This document shows, in pieces, positions 10,872-22,855 of a stretch of DNA of 64,000 bases. How positions within the stretch are numbered: position 1 is the first letter of the stretch; each line of letters starts with the position of its first letter. The DNA comes from Sipunculus nudus. Lineage: Eukaryota > Annelida > Sipuncula > Golfingiida > Sipunculidae. The position numbers and the translations under genes are program-made. The notes under the pieces were generated by a model that was not told where the DNA came from, searched no databases, and saw only the letters and a program-made list of their open reading frames with translations. The stretch is taken from positions 48,739,327-48,803,326 of the forward strand of contig CM049308.1 of NCBI GenBank assembly GCA_026874595.1, read 5' to 3'.

Positions 10872-13512
10872 AACAAGGGACCTATGGGTCACGGCGCTCA
10901 GCTGTTATATATGATAAAAAAATATGATTTAGAAATGAGGCACATGCTGGTTTAATGGGGTAATAAAAAAAATTGTATTATGAGTTGTTGTTGTTTAGCT
11001 TATGTATGTTTTGATAGTACCTTTGGAGACAGGAAAGAGGATTAATTTCATTTATTTTATTAACAAATGGAGTGCGATTGTCACACAGATTTTGACTTGG
11101 CCATATAACTTATAAGCAGAACATATAATATAAGAGTTTTACTATTTATTAAAAAAATTATAAATATTGTCCCAAATATAATTTTTTTTTTTAAATAATA
11201 AGAGAATAGTATGATTTTTTCAAATAAAATATAACTGAAATGATTATTAAAATAATATTAAAGAATATATTCATGAATGCATTCATTAATACATTTTGAA
11301 AGTATTTGCACTGGTATTCATATACTTTCATTTTTACCTGAATTCCCATTCTTATGAAAGAAATTTTATAATGGAGTACATATTCATATTCGTGTTTAAA
11401 TACAATTGCAAAGTATTCGCACCATGTCTGGTATTTATTCAGTTTTCACCAAACAATGATGTTGAGAATCCAGAATATACAAAATTCACACATTTAAATA
11501 ATGATCATAAGTATCTGGTTTTATGGCTTTTATTTATATTAAAAAAAAATGTAATATATTCATTTTGGACTAATTTCACATCAATGTACTAACTATAGAC
11601 ACAGTAGGAATCTAGATAATAATTTTATCAACTGCATCTTTGTCTATCATTAATTTCCTTCATATGATCCCTAATGATTAGTAATGAATAATATAATTTT
11701 TTTATCATTAAAATTGAACTGAAAAATACCATAGGTGAATGCATGGTGTTATTTGGAATACGTGACATTCTATCCATCGATACAAGATTCTTATATCATC
11801 GGTAACTGCAAGTTAATTTCCTGTTATTATCAACTAACAAATTCCTTTTCTTTTTTTCTTTAATTTGTTATTAAAAACCAATAAAAATTTATTAATTTAT
11901 TGTTTATTGTTATTTTGTTGGTTAAAACTACTAGATGAGTTGGGTTGGACACCTGGATCAACTGTGGCTGGCCATTATATAATAAGCCGCCTGGAGCCCC
12001 AGTTTATGCCTCGCCTCAAGCATGCATAATTTGCTGAAAGTTCAACAAGGTCAACATACAGGTGACTCAAGAGGTGCTACAGAGAGCCAAGGTCTGACAT
12101 GGTCTCATAAAAACATTAATAAAAGCTACAATTTTTGGCCAATTTCTTTAAGCTTTTTAAACTAAAAAGCTGAAATCTTTATGTGTGCATGATATGAAAA
12201 TTATATCAACAGTGCTCACAGGAAACAAACATGCCATGGTCAAATTTGGGCAAAATTTAAGGTGCTAATTTTAACTTTATACTAATAACTTATAAAATTT
12301 GAAAAATTCAGAACTAATTTTGGGTATTCAATTGAATCTTGATTAAATAATGTTACATCCCTGACAAAAAAATCTCTAGCTTCAGCAATCCTCTTGTTAA
12401 GGGAGTAAATATATTTCTTGATTTTTTACAAAATGCATTATGTTTGGGCACATAACTTAAAACAATTACACAATACTGACATCATTTCTGGCATGTGCAT
12501 AGAGAATGTATAGAAAAATATGTATATTATATATGATTAAAGTCAGATCAGTGGTTTTGATATTAGGCAGTCTTGAAGTGTAACAATGGGTTTTTAATGG
12601 AAAAATAAAGTTTTTCATTAATATCTCATAGGTATTAAGTCCTAATGACCAAATTCTTGGCATGGTAGGGGATTTTTGAGACATCTAATTGCATGCCAAA
12701 TTTTAGTAACTGAGAGCTGAAGCTGGGTAGCTGAGCACTTGCAAACTGCATGACACTAGCTTGATGTAAACAATGTTACATGGTGCTTGAAAACTTGAAT
12801 AAAATCTACAGTTTTTGATCAACTGATTTCATATTTTTGGTATTTACAGACAAAATGCTAAAAAAACAACATGCTGTGAAAATTAAATCCACAGTACTTA
12901 CAGGAAAAAACCTGCCATGGTCAAAGTTGGGCAAAATTTAAGGTACCAATTTTTTATTTTTGTTAATATTTTAAAAATTTTAAAAGATTTTGATCATATT
13001 TTGGGTATACAATTTAATTTTGATTAATTAAAGTTATATTACTGGAAAAAAAGTTTATAGCTTTAACATATTTTGTGTTAAGTGATCAAATATCTTTCCT
13101 GATTTTTTACACAATGCATTATGTCTGGGCCCATAACTTTTTAAATATACATAACACAGACATAATTTCTGGCATGTACATAGGAACTATATAGATGAAT
13201 AATTATGGTAAATATGAGGAAAAACAGATGAGTGGTTATGATATTAGGCAGTCCTGAAGTGTGAAAATAGGTTTTTTAATAAAAAAATGAGGTTTTTCCT
13301 TAATTTCTCAAAAGAAAGAAGTCGCAAAGACCCAGTGTTCGGCTTGGTAGGAGATCTTGGGGACATCTAACATTATGCAGAATTTCGGATTCCTAGGTCT
13401 TACGGTTTCATAATGTGCCACATCTACGAACGGACAGATGGACAGACGGACGGACGACGGACAATGGACCACGACTATAGCTCAGATGACTTATAGTCAG
13501 CTGAGCTAAAAA
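10872..13512 (-). mobile_element. Long family A element (A-gamma) with about 680-bp cores
   Basis: Seen: left end AACAAGGGACCTATGGGTCA with CGCTCAGCTG; right end AGTCAGCTGAGCTAAAAA after a GACGGACGG microsatellite (about 13430-13465). Inside, a long core (marked TTAGGCAGTCTTGAAGTG at 12562, repeated at 13243) occurs about twice. The first 750 bp are paralogous to 59540-60290. Position 12333-12365 is the unfilled counterpart of the G1 insertion site, which makes this copy useful as a reference. Confidence 0.75.
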
Positions 13513-13900
13513 TGATCATGTTTAGTGAGCAAATATTAATTTCTGAGTTCTGACAAAATGCATTATGTTTGGGCCCATAACTTGTAAGAAATTACACAAT
13601 TACCAAGCTTCTAGTATGTACATAGGAAATATATAGAGGAATTGATTTTAATGGTTATTTTAAAAAGGATCAATATCAGATCAGTGGTTTTGATATTATG
13701 CAGTCTTGAGGTGTCACAAGGGGTTTTTAATGGAAAATTGAGGTTTTTTCCTTAATATCTAGAAGTAACAAAGTAGTAGTGATCCAAGTTTTTTGTTATG
13801 TAGGAGATTTTGGGGACATCTAACTGTATGCCAAACTGTGTGCCCTTTTAAGGAACAGATGGACAGACAGACAGCACGACAGCTGACGGACATTTTTTTC
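13513..13900 (-). mobile_element. Truncated A-gamma core copy
   Basis: Carries CATTATGTTTGGGCCCATAA, TTATGCAGTCTTGAG and a GACAGACAGAC tract, all matching the A-gamma core. It ends abruptly at the P450 exon donor, only about 10 bp from the coding sequence. Confidence 0.55.
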
Positions 13901-13917
13901 TGCACAGCCACACTTAC

Positions 13918-14074
13918 CCATGAGCTGAACTAAAGTTGTAAGAACATCTTCAGGCACATGGTCACCAGAAGCTAAAGCTCTTCTTCTGTCCCTTATAGCA
14001 TCTCTTCCAATATCACGCAGATACTTTGTTGCAGCTTTAACATCCTTCACAAACTGTCTCTTGCTTGGTTTAAA
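13918..14074 (-). CDS. CYP46A1-like: CYP46A-like P450, exon covering helices G-H
   Basis: Seen: 157 bp, acceptor TTTTATTTTCAG, donor GG/GTAAGT; 52 codons plus one base. It reads FKPSKRQFVKDVKAATKYLR, then DIGRDAIRDRRRALASGDHV and PEDVLTTLVQLM. Known: CYP46A1 has K(R)KQ..[37 protein letters not shown] at the same place. The LR(D/Q)(I/V)GRD..(Q/D)RRR.AL and VP.D(V/I)LT strings are the strongest family signature in the window and are why CYP46A was chosen over CYP3 or CYP4. A methionine-initiated frame starting inside the exon at 14050 is misleading: the true exon starts upstream at the splice acceptor and ends before the repeat-derived 3' tail. Confidence 0.93.
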
Positions 14075-14099
14075 CTGAAAATAAAATTACTGATATGGT

Positions 14100-14310
14100 T
14101 AAACCTTGAAGAATTTCATTCATAGAGAAGATGACCAGCCTGAATTTTCATATTACCTTGATCATGTAGCATTTGTGAACCTTATGAAAGTCTGACTGTA
14201 AAATAAGTTCCTGGCCCTTATGATTTGTGCCCAGCTGATGGACAGGCAGCCAGACCGATGGATGTAGGGCAAATATCATTATCTATAGCTGAGCTAATAA
14301 AACCTTCAAT
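14100..14310 (-). mobile_element. Family A right-end fragment
   Basis: Contains a decayed GGACAGGCAGCCAGACCGA tract followed by CTATAGCTGAGCTAATAAA, the A-type end. Lies in the 2.1-kb P450 intron. Confidence 0.45.
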
Positions 14311-14544
14311 AAACAATTCATATAACAAGTTTTTAAAAAAATCTATCAACTGATAATAACAAGATGGGAAAATTGCCATTTCTCCTGTCTCAGAAAGACA
14401 TGAAAAATGTACACAGTTGTTTAAATTGTAGGTGATTCCACCAATCTGGTCAACTTATAAAACTATCTGTGGCAAATTAATAAGTTTCAGGACAATTCAT
14501 TAATCTGAAAGTTGTCATGATTCTTATAATATGGTTATAAAAAA

Positions 14545-15690
14545 AATACAAGTAACAAGTGACCTATTGGTTCATTATGGTCAGCTGGCATGCTTTAACT
14601 ATGACATTAATGGCAAATATTCACAAATGTTATCACATGTTTGCCACTCCCAGTTTGGTACCAATTACATAGGAAGTTCGATATAAATGTCCTAGTCTGG
14701 TTAAAGTGTATCTAATATAACATGATTGTCTAAGACCAAATATATGACAGCTGAGAGATAGGAAGTAATGATTTACTACAGGCCCCCTTTTTCTGAAGCA
14801 TATTTTGACACTTTACAGGGACAGGATCATGAGGATGCATGGTCACAAATTTTCTAACTTTTTTGAAACAATATGTATATCATATTTGACTTAAAAATAT
14901 GCACTACCAAAAAAATCGGAGGTTCCTAAATGTTCTCTGTTTCTGTGAATTGACAATGAAGACCATGGTCAAGGTCAACAATTTTCTAAACTGACTTAGA
15001 TGTTAGTGGAAGAAAATATTTTGCATTACTAAAAAAGTTATGGGGTTCACAGAAATTGTTTCCACAGATCTGGCCTTGTTGGCTAAGGTCACAAGTTTTC
15101 ACACAGGTATGAGTTCTTTGAGGATACAATTTGTATGTCAAATTTACAGAAAAAATATCCAGTACTTGAAAACTTTATTGGGTTGATAGAAATGTTGTTT
15201 CTACATATTTAGCCTTGACGATCCAGGTCAAAGTCACATATTTTCAAACATGTCCGAGATCTTGGTGGAAACCATTATATGTGTATCAATTTTGAAGAAA
15301 AAATATGCAGTGTTTTCAAAAGTTACATGGTTCACAGAAATGCTGTTTCAATAGATTAAGCCTTGATGATTCAGGTTAAGGTCATCAGTTTTAGACATGT
15401 CTGAGTTGGAAACAATTTGTGTGTCAAATTGGAAGGAAAAATATGCAGTTATTGACTTCACAAAAATCAAATTTTTCAACAGATTTTTGTTTTAACCTTG
15501 AAAAGCAAGGTCAGTTTCATCAGTTTTGGAAAATGTTGGAAATCTTGGCAGAAACATTTTGTGTGTCAAATTTGCAGAAAACATGCGGTGCTTTACCATT
15601 ATCCTGGATTTTGGCAGATTTGTAATCCCGGATAAAAGTCAATATGTCTTTGTGTTTCAAAATCTGCAATAACTTACTGCCTGGTATCTT
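14545..15690 (-). repeat. Family A left end followed by about 143-bp tandem cores (family K)
   Basis: Left end ACAAGTGACCTATTGGTTCA at about 14548. Cores then repeat AATATGCAGT..TTCACAGAAATG..GACCTTGA.GATCAAGGTCA..TTTTCAAAC with spacing near 143 bp (AAATATGCA markers at about 15014, 15158, 15301 and 15438). Similar arrays occur at 39115-40690 and 47085-47795. Many units contain AAGGTCA half-sites. Confidence 0.6.
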
Positions 15691-16194
15691 TCATTTTGAT
15701 TCTCAGAACAATACATCCAAGCAATTGAAAAATATGTTTAAGTTTGTTTTTCACCAGATATGTACACATTCAAAGTAAAGGCTACTCTTGTAGTGAAGTC
15801 CATGACCTAAATTACATTTGGCTTTTACCTTGACCCATATGTGTGCATGGAATAATATGGAGGAAATCTGTCCATTAATTTATGAATTGCATTGCTCACA
15901 ATATTGTCAAATTGTGGTGATACCAGTCTCCTGTACAAGACAATTCTACCTAAGATCTTCAGTAATTTTCAGGAATAATAACTTATGTTCACAGGAAGTT
16001 TATCTTAGACATTCTTGTTCTCATTCTCTTTCTTAAGACTACGTTTTATGTAAATAAAAACAAAAATATTACACTGCTTCACTGAAAAAGATATAACCTT
16101 TGTTTATTAGAGCAGAGTAGATATAAATGTATTCCCTTAAATGGACTGTAAATAAACAAACACAGTAAATTTGGTTATAGTTGTGTTTACTTAC
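15691..16194. other. Intron sequence, nothing recognised
   Basis: Between the family K array and the exon at 16195. No tandem or terminal motif seen. Confidence 0.4.
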
Positions 16195-16314
16195 TCTTGC
16201 TAGTGGGTCCTTCCTCAACATTGCACATGCCATTCCCTCTAGAACAGTGAGAACAGCATTCAAAGCATCACTGTTCTCATCCTTCATTGAATCCATATCC
16301 TTACCAAACACTAA
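16195..16314 (-). CDS. CYP46A1-like: CYP46A-like P450, exon after helix E (F-helix side)
   Basis: Seen: exactly 40 codons, phase 0 at both ends, acceptor CTTGCTTTCAG, donor AGA/GTAAGT. It begins LVFGKDMDSMKDENSDALN and ends MLRKDPLAR. It continues directly from ..LDIASK, giving the P450 pattern ..DIASKLVFG. Known: in CYP46A1 this corresponds to AAFGMET..., the region leading into the F-G substrate-channel segment, so divergence is expected here. Its upstream intron (16315-25333, about 9 kb) is almost completely transposable-element sequence, including nested elements E and F. Confidence comes from phase agreement with both neighbours more than from conservation of this exon alone. Confidence 0.85.
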
Positions 16315-16430
16315 CTGAAAGCAAGTAAATATTGTCAGCACTTTTCACAAATCCCTTTCAATACTTTGGATTTCAAATGGTTACATAAATGATTACTGTT
16401 CACTGTCTTGGAAGCAATTATAATAATAAA

Positions 16431-18491
16431 CTAGATGTGTCGGAACGACACGAATGCCCCCGCCTGGGGCAAATTAGAAACATTTGTTAAATTTTGTAAA
16501 TTTTTTAAGTTCAGGAGGTGTTGTATGGTCAAAAGTAGGTCAAGAAGGGCAAAATGCAAACTCGATCTGAAACGGGTCATTATCAAGCAACACACCAAAA
16601 ATCAGGCCAGTATGCAGGCATTGTGAAAAAAAGTGCGTATACATGTGCATTTTTCATAAAAATTTCTGTCTTTCATGAAATTTTCTATGTTCAGGATCTG
16701 TCATATGGTCAAAAATAGGTTAACTGGGACGAAACGCAAACTTGATCTGTAAGTGGTCATTATGCACCCACAGACCAAACATTGGGCCAGTATCTGTAAG
16801 CTTTGCATTGCGAAACTAGAATATTAGCAAAAGCTGATAATCAGTTATAAATTTAAATCTGAGAGGTATGTACCATGTTTTATAACAATCCACCAAATGC
16901 TTCCTGAGAAATATCCCCCTAAGATTTTTTCTATACTAAGCTCTGTGACCTTGAAAAGTAGGTCAAGACCACCCATCTTTGAACTTGACCAAGATTTTGT
17001 AAATATGATGCAAAAGCACTGAAGTAATGAAGTTCCTTAGTTGAATACCTTTGGAGATATCATGCACAAAAGGCCAAAATTGAAAAATCCGATAAAATTT
17101 CATTAAAAAATCAGAATTTGCAGGTGACACCACCAAAATTGTGCAGCACGTACAGACCATCAGTCCAAATGATCATAGTAAGTTTTGTGAAAATCCACAC
17201 AATGGTTCCTGAGATATAAGCTTCTGAGTGTTTTCTATAATCAGCTCTAAAATGTAGAAAAATGGGTCATGGTCACCCATCTTCGAACTTGACCGAGATT
17301 TTATCGATAAACATCTTCACTGATGAAAAAAATTCCAAAGGGGAATCCTTTTAGAGATATCCCACTCACAAGGTAAAAGTTAACAGATGCGGAACGGACT
17401 GACAGACGGACACCCGACAGACAGATGGGCGGACGGATAAACGGACAGCTTGGGTGACGACAATAGCCCATCAGCCTATGAGCTGAGGGCTAAAAACGGC
17501 TGTACATGTACATTTGTCATGAAAATTTCTATTTTTCATGAAATTTTCTATGTTTAGGAGCCATAAAACAATCAAAAGTAGGTCAACCGGGACGAAACGC
17601 GAACTCGATCTGCAACTGGTCATTATCTGTCTATACACCAAAAATCAGGCCAATATCTGCAGGCATTGCGAAAAAAAGTCAGTACATGTGTATTTGTCAT
17701 GAAAATTTATATTTTTTATGAAATTTTCTGTTTAGGAGCCGTAAAACGGTCAAAAGTAGGTCAACTGGGACAAAACGCGAACTCGATCTGTAACTGGTCA
17801 TTATCTGCATACACACCAAAAATCAGGCCAATATCTGCAGGCATTGCGAAAAAAAGTCCGTACATGTATATTTGTCATGAAAATTTCTATTTTTCATGAA
17901 ATTTTCTACGTTAAGGAGCCGTAAATGGTCAAAAGTAGGTCAACCGGGACGAAACGCAAACTCGATCTGTAACTGGTCATTATCTGGCCACACACCAAAA
18001 ATCAGGCCAATACCTGCAGGCACTGCGAAAAAAAGTCCGTACATGTGTATTTGTCATGAAAATTTCTATTTTTCATGAAATTTTCTAAGTTAAGGAGCTG
18101 TAAAACGGTCAAAAGTAGGTCAACCAGGACGAAACGCGAACTCCATCTGTAACTGGTCATTATCTGCCAAAACACCAAAAATCAGGCCAATATCTGCAGG
18201 CATTGCGAAAAAAAGTCCGTACATGTGTATTTGTCATGAAAATTTCTATTTTTCATGAAATTTTCTAAGTTTTGGAGCTGTGAAACGGTCAAAGGTAGGT
18301 CAACTTGGACGAAACGCGAACTCGATCTGTAACTGGTCATTATCTGCCCACACACTAAAAACCAGGCTAATATCTGCAGGCATTGCGAAAAAAAGTCCGT
18401 ACAACTGTTTGATTTCGGTAGGACGGAAGGACGGAATGACGGACATGGGTAAAACTATATGCCCCGGCTACTTTGTGGCAGGGGCATAAAA
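16431..18491 (-). mobile_element. Family E Helitron-like element with 178-180-bp tandem cores
   Basis: Seen: on the minus strand it ends with hairpin GTGTCG/CGACAC (16437-16451) followed by ATCTAG and then host T, i.e. CTAG at 16431-16434. The other end reads TTTTATGCCCC in the minus sense (to about 18491). Inside are seven diverged cores marked by GGTCATTAT (16575, 16755, 17618, 17796, 17975, 18155, 18335), spacing 178-180 bp, and a GGACGGAAGGACGGAATGAC tract near the start. Known: a 3' hairpin plus CTRR next to T is the Helitron hallmark. No Rep or helicase is present, so it is non-autonomous. Family F is inserted between cores 2 and 3. Confidence 0.8.
16816..17493 (-). mobile_element. Family F Helitron-like element nested in E
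   Basis: CTAG at 16816-16819 abuts host A. The other end GAGCTGAGGGCTAAA (near 17493) and a GACAGACGGACACCC tract match the copy at 31007-32034. It splits a GCATTGCGAAAAAAAGTC segment that is continuous in neighbouring E cores, giving a relative age: F after E. Confidence 0.8.
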
Positions 18492-18549
18492 ATGAGAATG
18501 CTTTGTTCAACAGTAAATAATACCTTTAATCTTAAGGTATAGAGTCAAT

Positions 18550-18702
18550 TGTATCTGCTAAAACAGATTTTGCAGATACTGTGTTTTCATGCAGGTTCTG
18601 CTGTTGCTGCTGCCGCATTCATTTCTGGAGCTCTGAATCTCCTGGATGGATTTTTCTAAAACCTGGTATAATTTCAGGGTCACATGTGAACTGGTGCCTA
18701 AA
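18550..18702 (+). mobile_element. Family B 5' fragment
   Basis: Starts TTGTATCTGC and forms the inverted pair GTATCTGC/GCAGATAC around TAAAACAGATTTT. It matches the start of the B copy at 23530 up to ..GTGAACTGGTGCCTAA, then is cut by a family A left end. Confidence 0.65.
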
Positions 18703-20056
18703 AACAAGTGGCCAATGGGCCATGATGCTCAGCTGAATTCAAGGAGCCTTGAACAATGGGTAAAATGACTGCCATTGTGCTCAAAATCATTCATTTTCCA
18801 ATAGATCTTAGATAAAGGTTACAGTGACCATATTGTACATACAGCTGCTTCCATGTGTGCCCATCTGCCTAACAGGGTGTTAAAATCATGATCCTCCACA
18901 CAGCTTGCAGAAAATAGGTCACATTGACATTTCAGGTCTCCAAGGAGATTAGAAGATTCTAGGCCAAATGGATACAATTTGTACCCCATCTAACTTTTTA
19001 GTGAAAATAACACATATTGCTGGACTTGATCTTGGATCAGCATGAAATTTTGCTTGTTTAGACAAATTTCTTGTACACAAGACTGGTGGCGCCATTGTGG
19101 AGTGGTAAATGTATAAGCCTGTAATTCTGCATGTCTATAGATGTCCTTCTCTTGTATGCAAGTCTGGTTAGGCCACCTACAATTGTTTTTGTGTGTTGTT
19201 CATCTGTGCATCTTTTTTTGTTGTGTGTTGTTCATCTGTGCATCTTTTTTTGTGAAAATCAGGCAACTCTCAGGAGTGGTTTGACTTATAAGCATGAAAT
19301 TTACAAGTCCATCCATCTTGTGTAGCTTTCACATACACAATTAAGACTTGTGGTGCCACCTACAATATCACATATTCATACAATATATCCATGCATTTAT
19401 CTCAGGAGTGGTTTAATTTATTGTCCTGAAAGTTCGCATGTCCATAGATTTTGGAAGGATTATCTTTTATACAAGACTGATGGTGCTACATACAATTAGT
19501 TTTATCTGGCATCCATCTGCATGCTGATGTTTTTGGTGAAAATCATTCAGATCTTGAATTACTTTCTTACACAAGCAGGTGGCCCCACATACAATCATAC
19601 ATTCTTAAAATACATTCATGCATTTATCTTAAGAGTGGTTTCAAATACCAGCTTGTATTTTTGCATGCTCATTGATCTTGGATGGCATAGTCTCTTATGC
19701 AAGATAGGTAGCACTACCTTTTTTTCCATGCTGTCAGTCAGTGTGTCTATATTTGGGAGGAAATCACATATCCCACTCCTGAGTGGTTTAATGTATGAGC
19801 CTGAGTCCAAAGATCTATGATAGCTTTACATATTTTTACATTGTACAAATGACCAGTGGTGCTACCTGCAGTATTTTTTTGTAGTTTGAATTCATCCATC
19901 TGTCCATCTTGGGATTTTTTTTTTTAGAGCCACAAATTTGGAGGGCTGTCATGTCAGAAGACATTGCATGTCTCACTGTATCCATGTCTCTGTGATTTGG
20001 GGATAATTGTAGTCATTTTTCCACTGCCAATATTCTGGTTGTAAATATATTTAATG
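18703..20056. repeat. Family A left end plus tandem cores related to family B
   Basis: AACAAGTGGCCAATGGGCCA at 18703 begins a minus-oriented family A fragment with A-beta cores to about 18990. From 19020 to 20056 about six diverged cores follow (ggcgCCACCTACAATATCA / GGAGTGGTTT.A.TTATAAGC / CATGTCCATAGATCTTGG). They include a short direct duplication of GTGTGTTGTTCATCTGTGCA near 19190-19250. No gene. Confidence 0.5.
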
Positions 20057-21052
20057 ATTTTTTAGCTCAGCTGACTGTAAGGAATCTGGCCATACATTAG
20101 CAGGGCACAAATCGTAACTGCTACTCCTAGAAACTTCTAAGTCAACATCCAAGGAGGTCAATAAAAATTCTCTTTGGAAATCTGAAATTAGGTGACTGTG
20201 ACCTATATCCTCTGAGCTATGGGGCTTGAAAGTACCCCCCCAGAATAATCAAAAATATAATACAAAACCTCCAATATCTTGATAATTAATGCATGAATTG
20301 TCATGATTTTTGCCTTGAATATCAACCATGACTAGTTTTGTCAGTTCCCCAATAGTGGTGGCGCCACCTGTATTTTTTGTATTTTAACAAATATTTTTCT
20401 ATTTTTTTACTATAAAATGACAACAATCATGACAGTTTCTCAGCTGTAATTACATCTAGTGTGCCAAAACCTAGTGTGTTTATTGATCACAAGTGGATGC
20501 CATATAGTTATCACCCTGTCTGTCTGTCTGTTTGTCTGTCCATCCACACAAATTTGTTTCCAGATGATAACTCCAGGTTGTATTGACATATGCATTTCAA
20601 ACTTGACTTATATATGGCCCACCACTAATGCAAGAACCTATATGATTTTGGGGTCATGAAGTCAAAGGTCAAGGTCACAGGACTCACTCATTTTTAAAGA
20701 TTATGGCTGCATTTTAAGCCAAGCTTTTCATCCCAAACTTTCCATTTTGTGCATTTAGCTGACTTGCTAGTATGGGGAGAGCATCAATGAATTTGGGGTC
20801 ATATTGTCAAAGGTCAAGGTCACAGGGGCCATGTGTTCACAAATTAGTTTCCAGATGATAACTCAAGCTTAGTTTGACATATTGGTTTCAAACTTAACTT
20901 ATATATGACTCACCAATAAAGTTAGAATCTTGTTGATTTTGGGGTCCAATGATCAAAGGTCAAGGTCACAGGATTCATTTCTTTAAAAAGAATGCATGTG
21001 TATTGAAGCAAAACTTTTCATGGCAAACCTTCCATCTTCAAGATATTGCTAA

Positions 21053-21904
21053 GGCCAAAAAAAAAAATGTTCTGCTTCCAATTACATGGACTTTTAAAAT
21101 AGGGTCGGTCGGTCGGAATTTTTTTTTTTTTACAATTTTTTTTATTTTGGCTTTTCTATATTTTAAAGACCATTCTCAACATGACAAACTAAGCAAAAAG
21201 CATAATCATGACAGAATTCATAATAATATTCTCTAAACTCTGTAGTCACCCATTTTAGCCTGGTCGGCATTGGATGCCGACGCCAAGAAGGCACGATGAT
21301 TTGAAAGTTCACTTTTCCTCTTTAAGCTTTGAACAACAAGGCATGACCTGTTGAGATATATATTTAACATAAAACAAGTGATTGCCCATCATTTTGAGCA
21401 ATGAAATATACTATTTACAAATAAAAACGGAAGTCTTATCATCAGCGAGGGCGGTTTCCATGTTGTCAGACCGATCGGCACGCGCCACTGATTTGGCAGC
21501 CATTGAACCATACCTAACGCTCCGCACAGGCACCCAGTATCATACTTGGGTTTCAGAAAAAAATTCACTGTGTGGAGGTTGCCTACAGTCAGAGGTTTTT
21601 TACGGTCGTGTTCTATATTTAGCTTTCGGAACATCGTTGTAATACATGGGAAGCTCTCTGGTGAAAGAAACCGGCATATTCCTGCGAGGTGTTCCAAGTG
21701 CTACCTTCTAAGACATGTTGAAATAAAGCAACTAGTGTCTTCAATAGGCGCAAGGTGCCACCACTCTGAACGCCAGAATGGGTCCATCAACAATGTTTAC
21801 AAATGAAAAAAATGGCTTCAGGGTTTTTATTTTTTTTAGGTAGGGTCAGCGGGGTAGCAATAGGGTCGGTTGGGAACCGGAAGCAGAACATTTTTTTTTT
21901 GGCC
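21053..21904. mobile_element. Harbinger-like MITE, TAA target duplication
   Basis: Seen: both ends read GGCC, a run of 10-11 A, then TGTTCTGCTTCC (right end as reverse complement, 21878-21904), flanked by TAA at 21050-21052 and 21905-21907. The neighbouring core at about 22335 is the uninterrupted equivalent. Known: 3-bp TWA duplications mark PIF/Harbinger. The interior (about 21240-21840) is less AT-rich than the surroundings, with two overlapping 86-102-codon frames of no recognised family; it may be captured host sequence. Confidence 0.8.
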
Positions 21905-22387
21905 TAACCTGCCAATAGGGGAAGATTCTGTTAAATTTTGGGGTCAAGAAGTCAAAGGTCACGGTCACAGTACCCACTCATTATGAAAAATTGTGAGGCA
22001 TTTTAAGCCAAACGTTTTATCTAAAAAATTCCATCTTGCACATATAGACGAGCTGCTAAATGAGGGGAAGAACCTGATTGATTTGGGGGTCACAAGGATA
22101 AAGGTCATGGTCACAGGGGCCCATCTTTCCACATATTTGCTTCTGGATGATAACTCCAGTTTGGATTGACATATTGGTTTCAAATTTTGACTTATATATG
22201 ACCCACCAATAATGTAAGAACCCTTTTGATTTTGGGGTCATAAGGCCAAAGGTCAAGGTCACAGGACCCCCTTCTTTAAAAAGATTGTTGATTTTTTTTA
22301 ACCAAACTTTCTGTCCCAAACCTTCTATCTTCTAGATGTTGCTCACCTGCCAATAGTGGAAGTAACTTATGGATTTTTGGGGTCACA

Positions 22388-22400
22388 AGGTCAAAGGTCA
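22388..22400 (+). promoter_or_regulatory. Perfect DR1 motif
   Basis: AGGTCAAAGGTCA, the direct repeat with 1-bp spacing bound by RXR/PPAR/HNF4-type receptors. Sister cores carry near matches at about 22540 and 22673, and extended half-sites TCAAGGTCA such as 20669-20677. Function is not shown. Confidence 0.35.
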
Positions 22401-22855
22401 ACGTCATGGGGGCCATCTATCCAAAAAAAGTTTCCAGATGATAACACCAGTTTGGTTTGAAATATTGGTTTCAAACTTGACTGATATGTGGCCAACCACT
22501 AAAGTAAGAACTGTTGATTCTGGGTCATGAGATCAAAGGTCAAGGTCACAGGACCCACTACTTTAGAAAATTGTAGATGCATTTTAAGCCAATCTTTTCA
22601 ACTCAATCCTTCCATCATCGACACGTGGTGCACCTGCCAATAGGGGATGTTTCCTTTTGATTTTGGGGTCACAAGGTCAAAGGTTAAGGTCACAGGGCCC
22701 ATCCATTCACAAATTAGTTTTTGGATGATGACTCCAGTTTGGGTAGACAGGTTGGCTTCAAACTGATCAAAGGACCAATATTTTTGAAAACCTCATAAAT
22801 ATATATCCTTATACACAAATGCAGCTGAGCTTCGAGACCCATGGGTCCCTAGTTA

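Larger units (their letters stand above)
20058..22855 (+). mobile_element. Family A element, plus orientation, with receptor-motif cores
   Basis: Starts TTTTTTTAGCTCAGCTGACT (about 20058) and ends GCAGCTGAGC...GACCCATGGGTCCCTAGTT (about 22855). After one core with a perfect GGTGGCGCCACC (20357) come repeated cores holding TTTTGGGGTCA..AGGTCAAAGGTCAAGGTCACAG and CCAGATGATAACTCCAG. A MITE (21053-21904) splits one core at TATTGCTAACCTGCCAAT. Confidence 0.7.
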
